Below, in pieces: positions 34,159 through 44,205 of a stretch of 64,000 nt of DNA; position 1 is the stretch's first letter; each line of letters begins with the position of its first letter. The translations under genes and the position numbers were made by a program. The stretch is from the NCBI GenBank assembly GCA_037447605.1, contig CM074806.1:2585400-2649399 (forward strand). Reading direction: 5' to 3'. This stretch comes from Zygnema circumcarinatum. Its lineage: Eukaryota > Streptophyta > Zygnematophyceae > Zygnematales > Zygnemataceae. Below the pieces are notes generated by a model. It made no database searches and was not told the DNA's origin. It saw nothing but the letters and a program-made list of their open reading frames with translations.

Positions 34159-37100
34159 TCAGTCGTCATCATGGTCGATGCTGACAGGGACGAGTCCCTC
34201 AGTGGAGGAGAGCCGCATGAGACTTGCAAGCTTAATAGCAGCTCGCACTTGCATCCATTTTTTGCCCTTTGCAAGTTGGGGGTAGGGCGTGGACGGAGGA
34301 GGGTGCATCTTCTTCTTTCCCTCCGCCTTTGCAGCTCTCCGCTCCTCCTCTGTCAATGCGAGCTTCAGCTTTCGCTTGTCCACCTGATTTCGTACGAATG
34401 TGAGAAACAAGTCTGGAAAGTGGGGCAGCCGCTCGTACCCCGGCAAGTAGTTGATATCCACCACATAGTACCTGCAAGGCCCGCGAACATCAACAGATCG
34501 ACTTCGAAGCTGAGCGAGAGAATATCATGCAATGCTTCACATGCAACACAATGTGCGCGCTTTCATCTTACAATGCAAAAAAGCGACACAAGAAACGGAA
34601 CGACACGAAATCTGTCACCTATTCTTGCATCCATCTTCTCGCAGAACATCAACGTTGAAAGTCTGCAAGCCCAAGCGCTTCCGCAGCTCCAAGCCGAGAG
34701 CCTGCATGAGCTCGGGGGGGGGGTCCACCACCCGCCCATCATTCATCTCTTCTTCCGTCATGTGAACGTTGGAGATTCGGTTGAACTCAACCAAACCTGC
34801 GCCCTGCATATGCGGCAGAACACTTCTGAATGGGACCGCTTTCTGGATTGGACAGCGGTATCCAAAAAACATAACAATCGCAGGACTTGAATGCTAAGTT
34901 CTACAAATTGAACAGCGCTCGGTTTCAGGTTCAGGCTTCTGTCAAGATAAGACTCTTCTAGCTTCATCCGTATCAGCTTTAAAACTAGAATCTCATGACT
35001 TGACTTGCAGAAATTCTAGGAGGTTAGTGCCAACCAATTTCTGTATAAAAATGAAGGCAACAAATTCATGTTTCATGCATCCATAAAGCAGCGAAAAATG
35101 TCCAGAAAGTGCAAAACCGCGATAGGTAGATCAGCACAAACAAGAGCAGATGCACTGAATAGTTCCTGTTTATTTCGAGTTTTCCACTTCATCAAGCGAC
35201 CGAAAGCTGAACTTGTGATGCAGTTCAGGATTCGGCATGGACCTGCTTGAGGGTGTCCTCCACAGACGTGCTATGAAGTGCATGCCCAGCTTCTGTTTCC
35301 TTCAGCTTTGGAGGCACCAACGATTTGCTTTCCTCAGTTTCTTCTGCCTCAGTCTCCTCTACAGTCGGAATATCTGGCAGAGACTGCCGCTTGAAAACCA
35401 TAGTGACATCACCCAGCACATAGAGCTTGAACAGAATGCCACCATGGTTCACAAACTCCTGCAGAAAGGAAAACAGAATGGACGATTATCTCAATAGTAG
35501 TCCTCGCCCAAGCATGCAGGATGGGTAGGAAGCAGAAGCCAAGCAGTGAAGCTGAGAGGAACAATTAACAAAAGAAAGAAAGAGGACGGAGAAGTCTGCG
35601 GTAGAAGCTAACAATGGAACTGAGACATCCGGTCTTATCACTGACAAAAACTTCTGCACAAACGAGATGAAGTTCTACAAGGGTAGGACATAACGCAGCA
35701 CCTGTAAGATCACCGGAGGTTCCAAACGGCTCAACGCACTTTTTGACACAACCAGACACAGTTGATGAGAGTTCACAGTTCCGTTGGCTGCAATGGGCTT
35801 TACGACAAATGGGAGCTTAAGTCCATTCTCTGTTCCAGCCATCAACAGTCACACGACATGCCCCACAATCTCCAGCTTTCAGGACACTAAATCCTTACAG
35901 AACGATGTGGTCGGCTGTGAAATGGACTCACTCATCCACGATGTTTCTGAGGTGATATTCTCTGATGATGCATTGAGAGCAAGCAGTCCTCAGTGAGGGC
36001 GTTGGTTTCCTTTACAATGCGTCACATCAGTGACCTATTGGTGGCCTGCATGCGTAGCAACATTCTGGAGAGGGTGGAGACACGTATGCGCCTTCTTATC
36101 ATCATCACTATCTCACTGTCTTTGAGAGTGCGGACCCATACGATACCTGCAACAATCTTCGCAATGTTTTTCGGATCAACTTCCGCCCCGATAGAGAACT
36201 GCTTTGGAACCTCGATTGGCGCCCCCAGTCTCGAGTCATCCATGTTCTCAACCACCTGCGACCCGGCCTGGGAACTGTCACTGCAGAACAGAAAAGGACC
36301 GTCTAATGCAGACCCCCGTATGCTTCTCATAGAACTCCGTGACTGTCAACATGCACAGTGAAACGCCTTAAGACTGACGGCCTTGACACATACTGGTCTG
36401 ATACTTCTCTCCCCTGCACTCCTTTTACCTCTCGCCCTCTCCTCTTTCTCTCTCTCTCTCTCTCTCGCTCTCAAACACACACTACTAGAAACAAGCAAGA
36501 TAATGGAAGTCGTCAGATTGACATCCAGCTTTTCCTTGGATGTGGATTTGGAAAACTGTGCGTTAATGAAAGAGAGAAAAATACAGAACTCGGCCTGGAA
36601 ATGGGATATTAATCCTTGACTTCTACTTGTTTGTTTTTACCTCGAGCATCTCTGTCCGATCATCAAGCCGATGTACCGCAGAATATTTGTCGATAATCAC
36701 AACTTCAGGATGAGCTGCCTCATACTCAGTTAGCTGACTTGCCCATTCGTCTCCCTGCATTGGAAAAATGACTGACCACTGCAGTGAGCCTCGGCCTATA
36801 GGTACTTCTCAAAGAGCACCACCATGAGTTAGTTTCCCAAGAGAGATTGTGGCTTTGTAGGAAAAAAAAATCTTTCTGCAACTGAGATCAGTGACACGGC
36901 ACTACATTATCTTCAGAATGGTACGAGTTTTAAACGATAAGAAATTTTTCCCTCTAGGTTGAACGCAAGGATCAATTTAATGCATACAATGCACCTGGGA
37001 CTACAGGCATCATGTTGCACAATACATCGTTAGCGTTATACAAGCGATTTCTACACACAGTAAGTTAGTTCCTTCTCCTCCTTTCGATTGACGCAAGACG

Positions 37101-37795
37101 GTCGTTGGGCAAAAGGAAAGGGGCCGTTGCTTCTACATCTGAATTCAGCAGCCTTTGTCAGCTGGATTGCGATCAAATTTACATATGCCACATGCCATAT
37201 GCCATTTCCGTCTCTAGGCAACTCGTAACCAATTGTAAATATAGTACTAGAAATTAACGCGAACTCTAAAAATTACGATTCCACCAATGAAAAATGATGC
37301 TAGGTTCCTTTAAGTGGGAAAAATAAATAAACAAAGTATGATGTAGAACATTGGCTGATTGATGCGCCGACAATGCACATCACCGTATCCAAATGTTGTT
37401 CCTGCGCCTTTGGAGCTTCAGCAGATTGTGGGACCACAACCATTGCCGTTTCGGCACTCAAAGAAAACTCTCGGATCAAGCATCAGCTAATCCCAGAATC
37501 CAATAAATGCAGAAAACAGCGAACTCGACCCCCGGCACGGGAGCATAGTGAAGTTTAAAGTTCGAGAAAAAAATAAACCAAAAATCCAAGAACCTGGACC
37601 ATCAAACAAATGTACCTCCAGCTTGTGTATGAGCAGGTCAAAAGGTCCCTGTTCAGCAATGGACCGCGTCGGAGTGACGGAGACAAACTTGACGCTCTGC
37701 TCCTCCGCGGCCTGCAGAAGCTCCGGGGTGAAAAAGCTCTTCACCCTCTTCTCCCGCAGCGCGTAGCCCACTACGATGGGCGGAGGCGCGGCCAT
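34159..37795 (-). CDS. inositol-tetrakisphosphate 1-kinase (ITPK family, ATP-grasp)
   Basis: Phosphorylates inositol polyphosphates on the route to phytate and pyrophosphorylated inositols. Seven exons: 37795-37616, 36754-36641, 36255-36147, 35829-35702, 35458-35243, 34842-34619 and 34471-34159. All phases agree, giving 427 residues. Landmarks: [19 protein letters not shown] and [13 protein letters not shown] (residues 8-60), [29 protein letters not shown], the ATP-binding [51 protein letters not shown] and [18 protein letters not shown]. The core is ordinary. Two additions make it longer than the usual 320-370 residues: an acidic Glu/Thr-rich insert after the SLPDIP block ([11 protein letters not shown]), and a basic tail of about 75 residues after the last core motif ([15 protein letters not shown] to SIDHDDD). 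A convergent or unrelated gap lies upstream. Confidence 0.92.
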
Positions 37796-37904
37796 GGCTC
37801 CCCCGCCTCCTCCCTCCCGCCTCCTCCTCCCGCACTTGCTTCCCCCTCCGCGCACTGCACAGGGCCGCCCCTCCAGGTTTGCGCCCTTCCCGCCAGTTTG
37901 TTGG

Positions 37905-37912
37905 TGACGTCA
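37905..37912. promoter_or_regulatory. TGACGTCA palindrome in the kinase promoter
   Basis: Exact bZIP-type CRE/C-box palindrome about 110 bp upstream of the kinase ATG. Family knowledge says bZIP dimers bind such sites; use here is inferred. Confidence 0.5.
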
Positions 37913-38209
37913 CTCCCAGTGGTACGGAGGTACATCATGTACGGTAGGCAAATCAAACTTTTCGAGTTCAGCCCCCCTTTGGCACGTGACTCAACGCGTT
38001 TCTGATGCGCCACGTGTCACACAAATGGCGCGTGGTCACATGCCATTGGCTGTAATCGCCAGTACTGTCGCAATAGCGAAATCGTGTCCATTTTTAGAAT
38101 ACTCCGTACCGTTTAGTACATGGAACAGTTGGGACGGTGAGGCAGAGGAGCGGTTGACCCGCTTGACCGGACCCGCAAACCAGACCAGAAACCGTCTTCA
38201 GGTTTGGGA

Positions 38210-38217
38210 TGACGTCA
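38210..38217. promoter_or_regulatory. second TGACGTCA palindrome
   Basis: A second exact copy, followed at once by AACGTCATGA and AGTCATC half-sites (38210-38240). It lies between the kinase gene and the triplicated unit. It could serve either, or neither. Confidence 0.45.
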
Positions 38218-39270
38218 TGAAACGTCATGAAGTCATCAGCCGGACGGATTGTAGCCCCTTATAGAGCTTTACTGCAATGAAGATTGGAAGCGAAGGGGGG
38301 TTGACAAGCAGGTCCAGAAGCTTAACCTCCTCTTCCCATGGTCAGGATGTAGGTAGAAGGTGCACCTGCTCATCATCTCTCTTCAGGTACGCTGTAGTTT
38401 CTTACCCTTTTTCGGGTCTGGACACATATTTTGCTTTCTGCATGTGCTAAAGCCAATCTACTTCGTGCCACCGTTTGTACACAGCCCTAAGAATTAGCTT
38501 TTCTGAAAGCGCAATTCTTGAAACTTCAGGACGGAAGTGCTGTGCACTTTGCCGACAGCTGCTGATGACGTTTAGCACTTCTGTTTATCCTGAAGGCTTA
38601 TTCGTGGTCCCTGTTTGAACGTGTAGTCCTTGGCGGCGGAGCAATCATATCTTATGTGTTTGCTTTGCGTCAGCCCTCAGAGGACTGAGATTTAGGGTAT
38701 GAATAAGCTGCGCTTTGGTGACAGCTATATTGCTGGGCTAGTCAGCTGTATAGTAGCTTCAGGGCGTACATGCGAGCTCACTTTCGTGCCAAAACGTTAT
38801 CAACCGGCGACTGCCCTTCTGTACTTTCTCTTGAACTCTGGGTATAGCTGTGGGAGAGCTGTCCATTGGTCATTCAGCAAGTGGAAGAAAATTGTCTAAT
38901 TACTTTTAGAGTTACATTATTCAGTGTCCGATTTAGGGAGGGGGGGGAAAACGGAGAGACAAAGAAGCCGCCCCTCACTTGACTTATCATAGAAGCTGCA
39001 GAGCTTTGTTTATGAATGACAGAGTTGTAAATTGCTGTTAAACGGGTGCGCGCCTTAAGTATCATTAGGTGTTATGTGCGTATGCACTACCTTCTATTGT
39101 GCACTTTTGCAGCTCCCTTGGCTGGTCTTTGTTTGCGAATGGCATTTGTTTTGTTCTGAAGGCTTGTGAAAGATAAACCACTCACCGTAGTGCTGAGTCC
39201 ATGCGTTTATATACATGTTCTTTTTCGCTTTTCACTGCTAACAAGTGCTTCATGATGAAATCTAGCATAG

Positions 39271-40737
39271 GCTTGTGGAAATCTTTGACGTTCTTTCATA
39301 CAGACTGGAGGTCGCCCTTGGCGACAGTTGGATCGCTGGAACTGGTGTAGCCCTCAGTCGTGTTCTCTGTTCGTTTTAACTATTCTCATTTATGTTCCGT
39401 GGTGAGGTGAAATATTCCAATATGTGTTTTTCGCTTTTTCTCCACTGCAGCTGTCATGGGAAATACGCCAAGCTGGAGTGCGCAGTGCTTTCCTGATCGT
39501 CTAGAAGTGACGGTGGATTTGCGGCGATTCCATGCTGATCTCCCTTATGATTTTGAGGGCTTGGGTGGTAACTTCCACTTGCCTTTCGCGTTAGGACACC
39601 GAACTCTGCGCGTTGGTGACTTCATTGCACTCGCACAACAAGACGTTCCCGTATTGGGACGCGTTGAGGTGGATACTGAGAGGAGGAGAAAAGTTAACTC
39701 AGATCCGGGAAGTCAAACTGTTGATCGTTTGGTTGTGGGAGTTAGCCAGCCTCTCTTGAAGAGTGATTCAGATTGGAAAAAAATCAAGCGACTGGAGACA
39801 GATATTGGGGCGGTCCTCGTGGAAGTTAGAGTTGTGAGCGATGTTGTCGGCATTTTGAAGATGGAAATGAAGCCGGGAAACTGGCTGCACAGGGGTGGGG
39901 CGTACCTTGTAGGACGGGCTGAGGGTTCTGTGGAGATCTATGTAAGGGGGAGATTTGAAACCCAACAAGATCGGACTAGTTCGCTATTGAATTCTGTCCT
40001 ACTTGGTGCATTAGGACTTGGATCACTGCTCCTCATGCGTCTGGTGAGATACTGTCGTTAACCAGTATGAATTCCCGCAAGTTGACAGCCGCGTCGTGAT
40101 TTTGTCTGGTAGAATTGTCTCCCTTCTCCCAAAACTCTTCTGTATAATATTGGTGTCGGCATACTGTCTGGCTTGTTGAAGCAATGTCAGACGGGTCGTC
40201 GATGGGTCATTTCGGTGCAGGGGTGGTTTCTGGCGACTCCTCGACCGAATTCAAGACTCCCTTCTTTGCCTGCACCCCCGGGAGGTGGCCATCATAGAGT
40301 TCCACCTGGAGGCCTTGCCTGGGGAAGAGGGCATTCAGAAGACGTGACACCTCCAATTTATGGCTTGCACAGAGCTGGATAGGGTCTATAAGAAGGTCAT
40401 GGTCCCTCTTATATACGTTTGCATCGAGGTTTTCTTTCGTTATTTCCTCATCGCTGAGAGTTCACGCTAGTTCCGAGGTCGTCAGCTCAAAGTCCAGCTG
40501 TCTGGGAGAGAGCTCCTAGACAGCTTGATCTACTTCTAGGGGTCAAGCTGGTCAGGAATAGTTGTACATATCGTACTGTGTGAGGAAGGATGACGGTTCT
40601 TATAACAACTCTACCAACTTCAGGCTCTCATACTTTCAGGTTTTTCATTGCCCGTATCTGTACGTGACCTCGTCTCGGTTTCTGCTGACTTTATTGTGGA
40701 CGAGTTAGGTGATGTGATTACCTCTCATTCGTTCTGA
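39271..40737 (+). CDS. unrecognised membrane-anchored protein, copy 1 of 3
   Basis: Exons 39271-39344, 39451-40043 and 40624-40737 join in phase. The first gives LVEIFDVLSYRLEVALGDSW and IAGT. The second runs from AVMGNTPSWSAQCFPDRLEV to LLLMRL. The third is ALILSGFSLPVSVRDLVSVS to a TGA stop. Taking the ATG at 39456 as a simple start gives a 201-codon frame ending VRYCR, but that ending reads through a strong GTGAGA donor. The ATG also lies 5 nt after a CTGCAG acceptor, so translation probably starts upstream or the first exon is 5' UTR. If 39456 is the start, Gly2 and Ser6 fit N-myristoylation. The body is mixed beta-like sequence (VVSDVVGILKMEM, GGAYLVGRAEG, EIYVRGRFE), then a hydrophobic helix (SVLLGALGLGSLLLMRLALI). 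I know no matching family. Confidence 0.6.
40207..40470. other. intronic block open on both strands, unit 1
   Basis: Between exons 2 and 3 of the unknown gene. The minus strand is open from a TGA at 40207-40209 back to about 40430 (contains DHDLLIDPIQLCASHKLEVS). The plus strand reads RLLDRIQDSLLCLHPREVAI but meets a TGA. All three units keep the minus frame open. Comparing units 1 and 2, changes cluster at minus-strand third positions (about 11 of 23) and avoid second positions. This suggests past or present coding, more likely on the minus strand. Confidence 0.4.
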
Positions 40738-41221
40738 AGGAAGCACGTTTCTACTCAGACGCACCATGTCCCTTTTCAATAATGTGATGCCCCACTTTAA
40801 TCAGCAATTGCAATGAATTACGTATGTGAAATAGCGCACGATAAATGGTTAAGCACAAGAAGGAGAAACAACCTTCCGCAACTGCATGGAAAGCTGGTGC
40901 AATCGAAATTAAATATTGCATTAGCAAGTTGCTAACGAATGTAGATTTCAACATGTTGCACAGAACAATGGAAAATCGGTCAACGAGGCCGGGTGACGAT
41001 TCTTGCAAGTGCGTGCACAACGCTGACAATTTTGCGAGCATATCCAAACCCTCATATCAATGCTACATAAAAAAGGAACTATTTTTTTTGAAAAACACAA
41101 ATTTGACGGACATCAGAAACAGGCAAGTTTATGATGAAGGCTAGACAAAACGAAAAAAGCACAGAACAAGGATCCTTCACATTAAGGCTTACAATTTTTT
41201 TTTACAAATGTCTGCAGAAAA

Positions 41222-41310
41222 GGGAAAATGGCATTGATCTCAGGATGGCGAGGCCATCAAATGTACATGGACGAAATCAGCATGGGGAACCACGAGGCAC
41301 GTCTGCAGGC
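41222..41310 (+). repeat. dispersed short repeat, copy 5
   Basis: Plus-strand copy inside tandem unit 1: GGCATTGATCTCAGGATGGC, GAGGCCATCAAATGTACATG, then GGGAACCACGAGGCACG. It is absent from the matching position of units 2 and 3, so it may have inserted after the triplication or been lost from the others. Confidence 0.75.
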
Positions 41311-41427
41311 TCTCCTCATGTACAAATCGCTGAGCGTGCCGCCGAACTCAAGACATGACGTGACACCATGGCAGCTGCGTGGCACGAAGGGGGATAACTG
41401 AAAGGCTCCTTTCCCCGGGGAGGTGGT

Positions 41428-41544
41428 CTACTGTACGAACGTGAGCGGCTTCTTCAAGGCCTTCTGGATGTCTGGCGCGATGGTCAGGGGAGTCACAGTG
41501 GGCGCATAGCGCTGGAGAGGTATGCCCTCTTTACTGATCAAGAA
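41428..41544 (-). pseudogene. orphan last exon of glutathione peroxidase, unit 1
   Basis: A 39-codon frame identical in layout to exon 5 of the intact peroxidase at 52295-54493: FLISKEGIPLQRYAPTVTPL, then TIAPDIQKALKKPLTFVQ and TAG. Acceptor and stop are preserved, but no other peroxidase exon lies upstream in this unit. It is a remnant carried by the tandem duplication. Confidence 0.9.
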
Positions 41545-42089
41545 CTGCGCAATGCGAGAATGCAACCCACTGCCTCGGTCAGCCCTCATTCGTCATATCA
41601 GCTTCGAATTGTCTTTTAGAATCCATGATATGACACGATCACCGAGTACCTTAAATTCGCGTTTCCTCTGTTCATAACTCCCTAACTTATACGGATGGCC
41701 CAATACTCACAGATTCATTGGGATAGCAAGTCATGTGGCTGCGTGTAAAGTCACGTTTGGGGGGGAAACGAAGAGACAAGGAAGTCGCCCCTCACTTGAC
41801 TTAATCATAGAAGCTGCAGAGTTTTCTTTATGAATGGCAGAGTTTTAAATCGCTGTTAAACGATTGCGTGCCTTAAGTATACTGATTAGGTGTTATGTGT
41901 GTATGAGCTACTTTCTATTCTGCACTTTTGCAGCTCCCTTGGCTGGTCTTTGTTTGCAACTAGCATTTGCTTTGTTCTGAAGGCTTGTGAAGGACGAACC
42001 ACTCACCATAGTGCTGAGTTCATGTGTTTATGTACATCTTATTTTCGCTTTTCACTGCTAACAAGTGCTTCATGATGAAACTAGCGGCC

Positions 42090-42838
42090 TTGCGGAAATC
42101 TTTGACGTTCTCTCATACAGACTGGAGGTCGCCCTTGGCGACAGTTGGATCGCTGGAACTGGTGTAGCCCTCAGTCGTGTTCTCTGTTCGTTTTTATGTT
42201 CCGGGATGAAGTGAAATATTCCAATATGTGTTTTTCGCTTTTTCTCCACTGCAGCTGTCATGGGAAATTCGCCAAGCTGGAGTGCGCAGTGCTTTCCTGA
42301 TCGTCAAGAAGTGACGGTGGATTTGCGGCGACTCCATGCTGATCTCCCTTATGATTTTGAGGGCTTGATTGGAAACTTCCACTTGCCTTTTGCCTTAGGA
42401 CACCGAACTTTGCGCGTCGGTGACTTTATTGCCCTTGCACAACAAGACGTTCCCGTATTGGGACGCGTTGAGGTCGATACTGAGATGCGGAGAAAAGTTG
42501 ACTCAGGTCTGGGAAGTCAAACTGTTGATCGTTTGGTTGTGGGAGTTAGCCAGCCTCTCTTGAAGAGTGGTTCAGATTGGAAAAGAATCAAGCGACTGGA
42601 GACAAATATTGGGGCGGTCCTCGTGGAGGTTAGAGTTGTGAGCGATGTTGTCGGCATTTTGAAGATGGAAATGAAGCCGGGAAACTGGCTGCACAGGGGT
42701 GGGGCGTACCTTGTAGGACGGGCTGTGGGTTCTGTGTATATCTATGTACGGGGGAGATTTGAAACCCGACAAGATTGGAAAAAATATCTATTGGATTCTG
42801 TCCTAGCTGGACTTGCATCACTGCTCCTCACTCATCTG
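42090..42838 (+). CDS. unrecognised membrane-anchored protein, copy 2 of 3 (3' truncated)
   Basis: Exon 1 ends at 42161 (LAEIFDVLSYRLEVALGDSW); exon 2 is 42255-42838, opening AVMGNSPSWSAQCFPDRQEV. Both are close to copy 1, with scattered amino acid changes such as EMRRKVDSGLGSQ. The hydrophobic segment is shorter (SVLAGLASLLLTHL). The donor GTGAGA after CATCTG is kept, but no equivalent of the third exon is found downstream. If that exon is needed, the copy is defective; reading through the donor gives a 198-residue protein ending VRYCR. Confidence 0.55.
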
Positions 42839-43079
42839 GTGAGATACTGTCGTTAACCAGTATGAATTTCCGCAAGTTGAGAGCCGCATCGTGATTTTGT
42901 CTGGAAGAATTGTCTCCCTTCTCCCAAACACTCTTCTGTATAAATTTGGTGTCGGCGTACTGTCTGACTCCTTAAAGCAATGTCAGAGGGGTCGTCGCAC
43001 ATTTTGATGCCACGACTATGGAACTACATATTAAACATCATCAAGCCTATTTTAATAACCTCAATAAAACCATTGCAGG

Positions 43080-43330
43080 TCATTTCGGTGGCGTTTCCTC
43101 GATCAAATCCAAGACTCCCTCCTCTGCCTGCACCCCCGGGAGATGGCCATGATAGGGTTCCACCTGGAGACCGTGCGTGGGTATGAGGGCCTTAAGAAGA
43201 CGCGACACCTCCAGTTTTCGGCTTGCACAGAGTTGGATAGGGTCTATAAGAAGGTTATGGTCCCTCTTATACACTTTTGCATCGAGGTTTTCCTTCTTTA
43301 TCCAATCCAATATCGTATCGATAATGTGTC
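43080..43330. other. intronic block open on both strands, unit 2
   Basis: Equivalent of the block at 40207. The minus frame contains DHNLLIDPIQLCASRKLEVS and stops at 43080. Here the plus frame is also open, because the TGA of units 1 and 3 is CGA; it reads LDQIQDSLLCLHPREMAMIG and continues into HLQFSACTELDRVYKKVMVP. Confidence 0.4.
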
Positions 43331-43359
43331 GTATCGGGAACAATACATAGTGTGTATTT

Positions 43360-43530
43360 TTAGGGAAAGTGCTATTTACAGTGTCCTTTTTCTGAATGTA
43401 GTGTCCTTTTTCGCCGGGCAGCTTGTACAAAGGAAGTTTTAGCGAAAAATGCAGTTTCATACGTTTCAGAATAGATACAGACCTTTTCTCGTCGGGATGG
43501 CCTCACCATCGCGAGTTCAATGAAAGTTTC
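43360..43530. mobile_element. relic of inverted-repeat element plus dispersed repeat end
   Basis: GGGAAAGTGCTATTTACAGT and TTTTTCGCCGGGCAG match the terminus of the element at 32775. From 43495 follows a fragment of the dispersed repeat (GGATGGCCTCACCATCGCGA on the + strand). It marks the site where unit 2 lost the third exon of the unknown gene. Confidence 0.55.
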
Positions 43531-43868
43531 TTATTCCATATTAATACGATATTATACATTGTCTCGAACCTCAAGGTGTATACAGTAATACCGAGCTATA
43601 ACCCTGACACTAACACACTACAGTATCGAACCTCAAGGTGTATAGTACGGAACACTCCGCCGGACAACCAAAAGTGAAAAACAAGGATCCTTCACATTTA
43701 GGCTTATATTTGAACAATTTTTTTTTACAACTGACTGCAGGCGCTCCTTAAAGTTATGTACGAATCGCTGAACGTGCCGTCGTACTCTGCAAGACATGAC
43801 GTGACACCATGGCAGCTGCGTGGCACGAAGGGGGATAGCTGAAAGGCTCCTTCCCCCGCGGAGGAGGC

Positions 43869-43985
43869 CTACTGTATGAACGTGAGCGGCTTCTTCAAGG
43901 CCTTCTGGATGTCTGGCGCGATGGTCAGGGGAGTCACAGTGGGGGCATAGCGCTGGATAGGTATGCCCTCTTTACTGATCAAGAA
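43869..43985 (-). pseudogene. orphan last exon of glutathione peroxidase, unit 2
   Basis: Same 39-codon exon as in unit 1, with acceptor and TAG preserved (FLISKEGIPIQRYAPTVTPL). No upstream peroxidase exons are present in this unit. Confidence 0.9.
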
Positions 43986-44205
43986 CTGCGCAATGCGAGA
44001 ATGCAACCCACTGCCTCGGTCAGCCCTCATTCGTCATATCAGCTTCGAAGAGTCTTTTAGAATTCATGATATGACACGATCACCGAGTACCTTAAATTCA
44101 CGTTTCCTTTGCTTATAACTTTCTAACTTATGCAGATGGCCCGATACTCACAGATTCCTTGGGATAACAAGTCATGTGGCTGCGTGTAAACTCACGTTTG
44201 GGGGA

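Larger units (their letters stand above)
38930..41755 (+). repeat. tandem unit 1 (about 2.8 kb)
   Basis: First of three direct repeats. Each starts with GGGGGGAAA-CGAAGAGACAAGGAAGC-type sequence, carries the unknown + strand gene, and ends with a minus-strand copy of the last exon of a glutathione peroxidase plus part of the preceding intron (up to GTGGCTGCGTGTAAA). Spacing between equivalent gene positions is 2804 bp (1 to 2) and 2467 bp (2 to 3). This unit alone contains all parts uninterrupted. Confidence 0.85.
41756..44205 (+). repeat. tandem unit 2 (about 2.5 kb)
   Basis: Second direct repeat. It keeps the unknown gene's first two recognised exons and the peroxidase last exon, but the stretch that holds the third exon of the gene in unit 1 is replaced by about 350 bp of element-like AT-rich sequence (43330-43680). 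Confidence 0.85.

Noticed and set aside
39456-40043. Homology of the unknown protein to the GIDE domain of SP1/MUL1
   Set aside because: There is a loose similarity of beta-strand order and a following membrane helix, but no diagnostic residues match; not strong enough to claim.
40044-40061. VRYCR ending as the true C-terminus of the unknown protein
   Set aside because: It reads through a strong GTGAGA donor and an in-phase conserved third exon exists in units 1 and 3. Kept only as a read-through possibility for copy 2.
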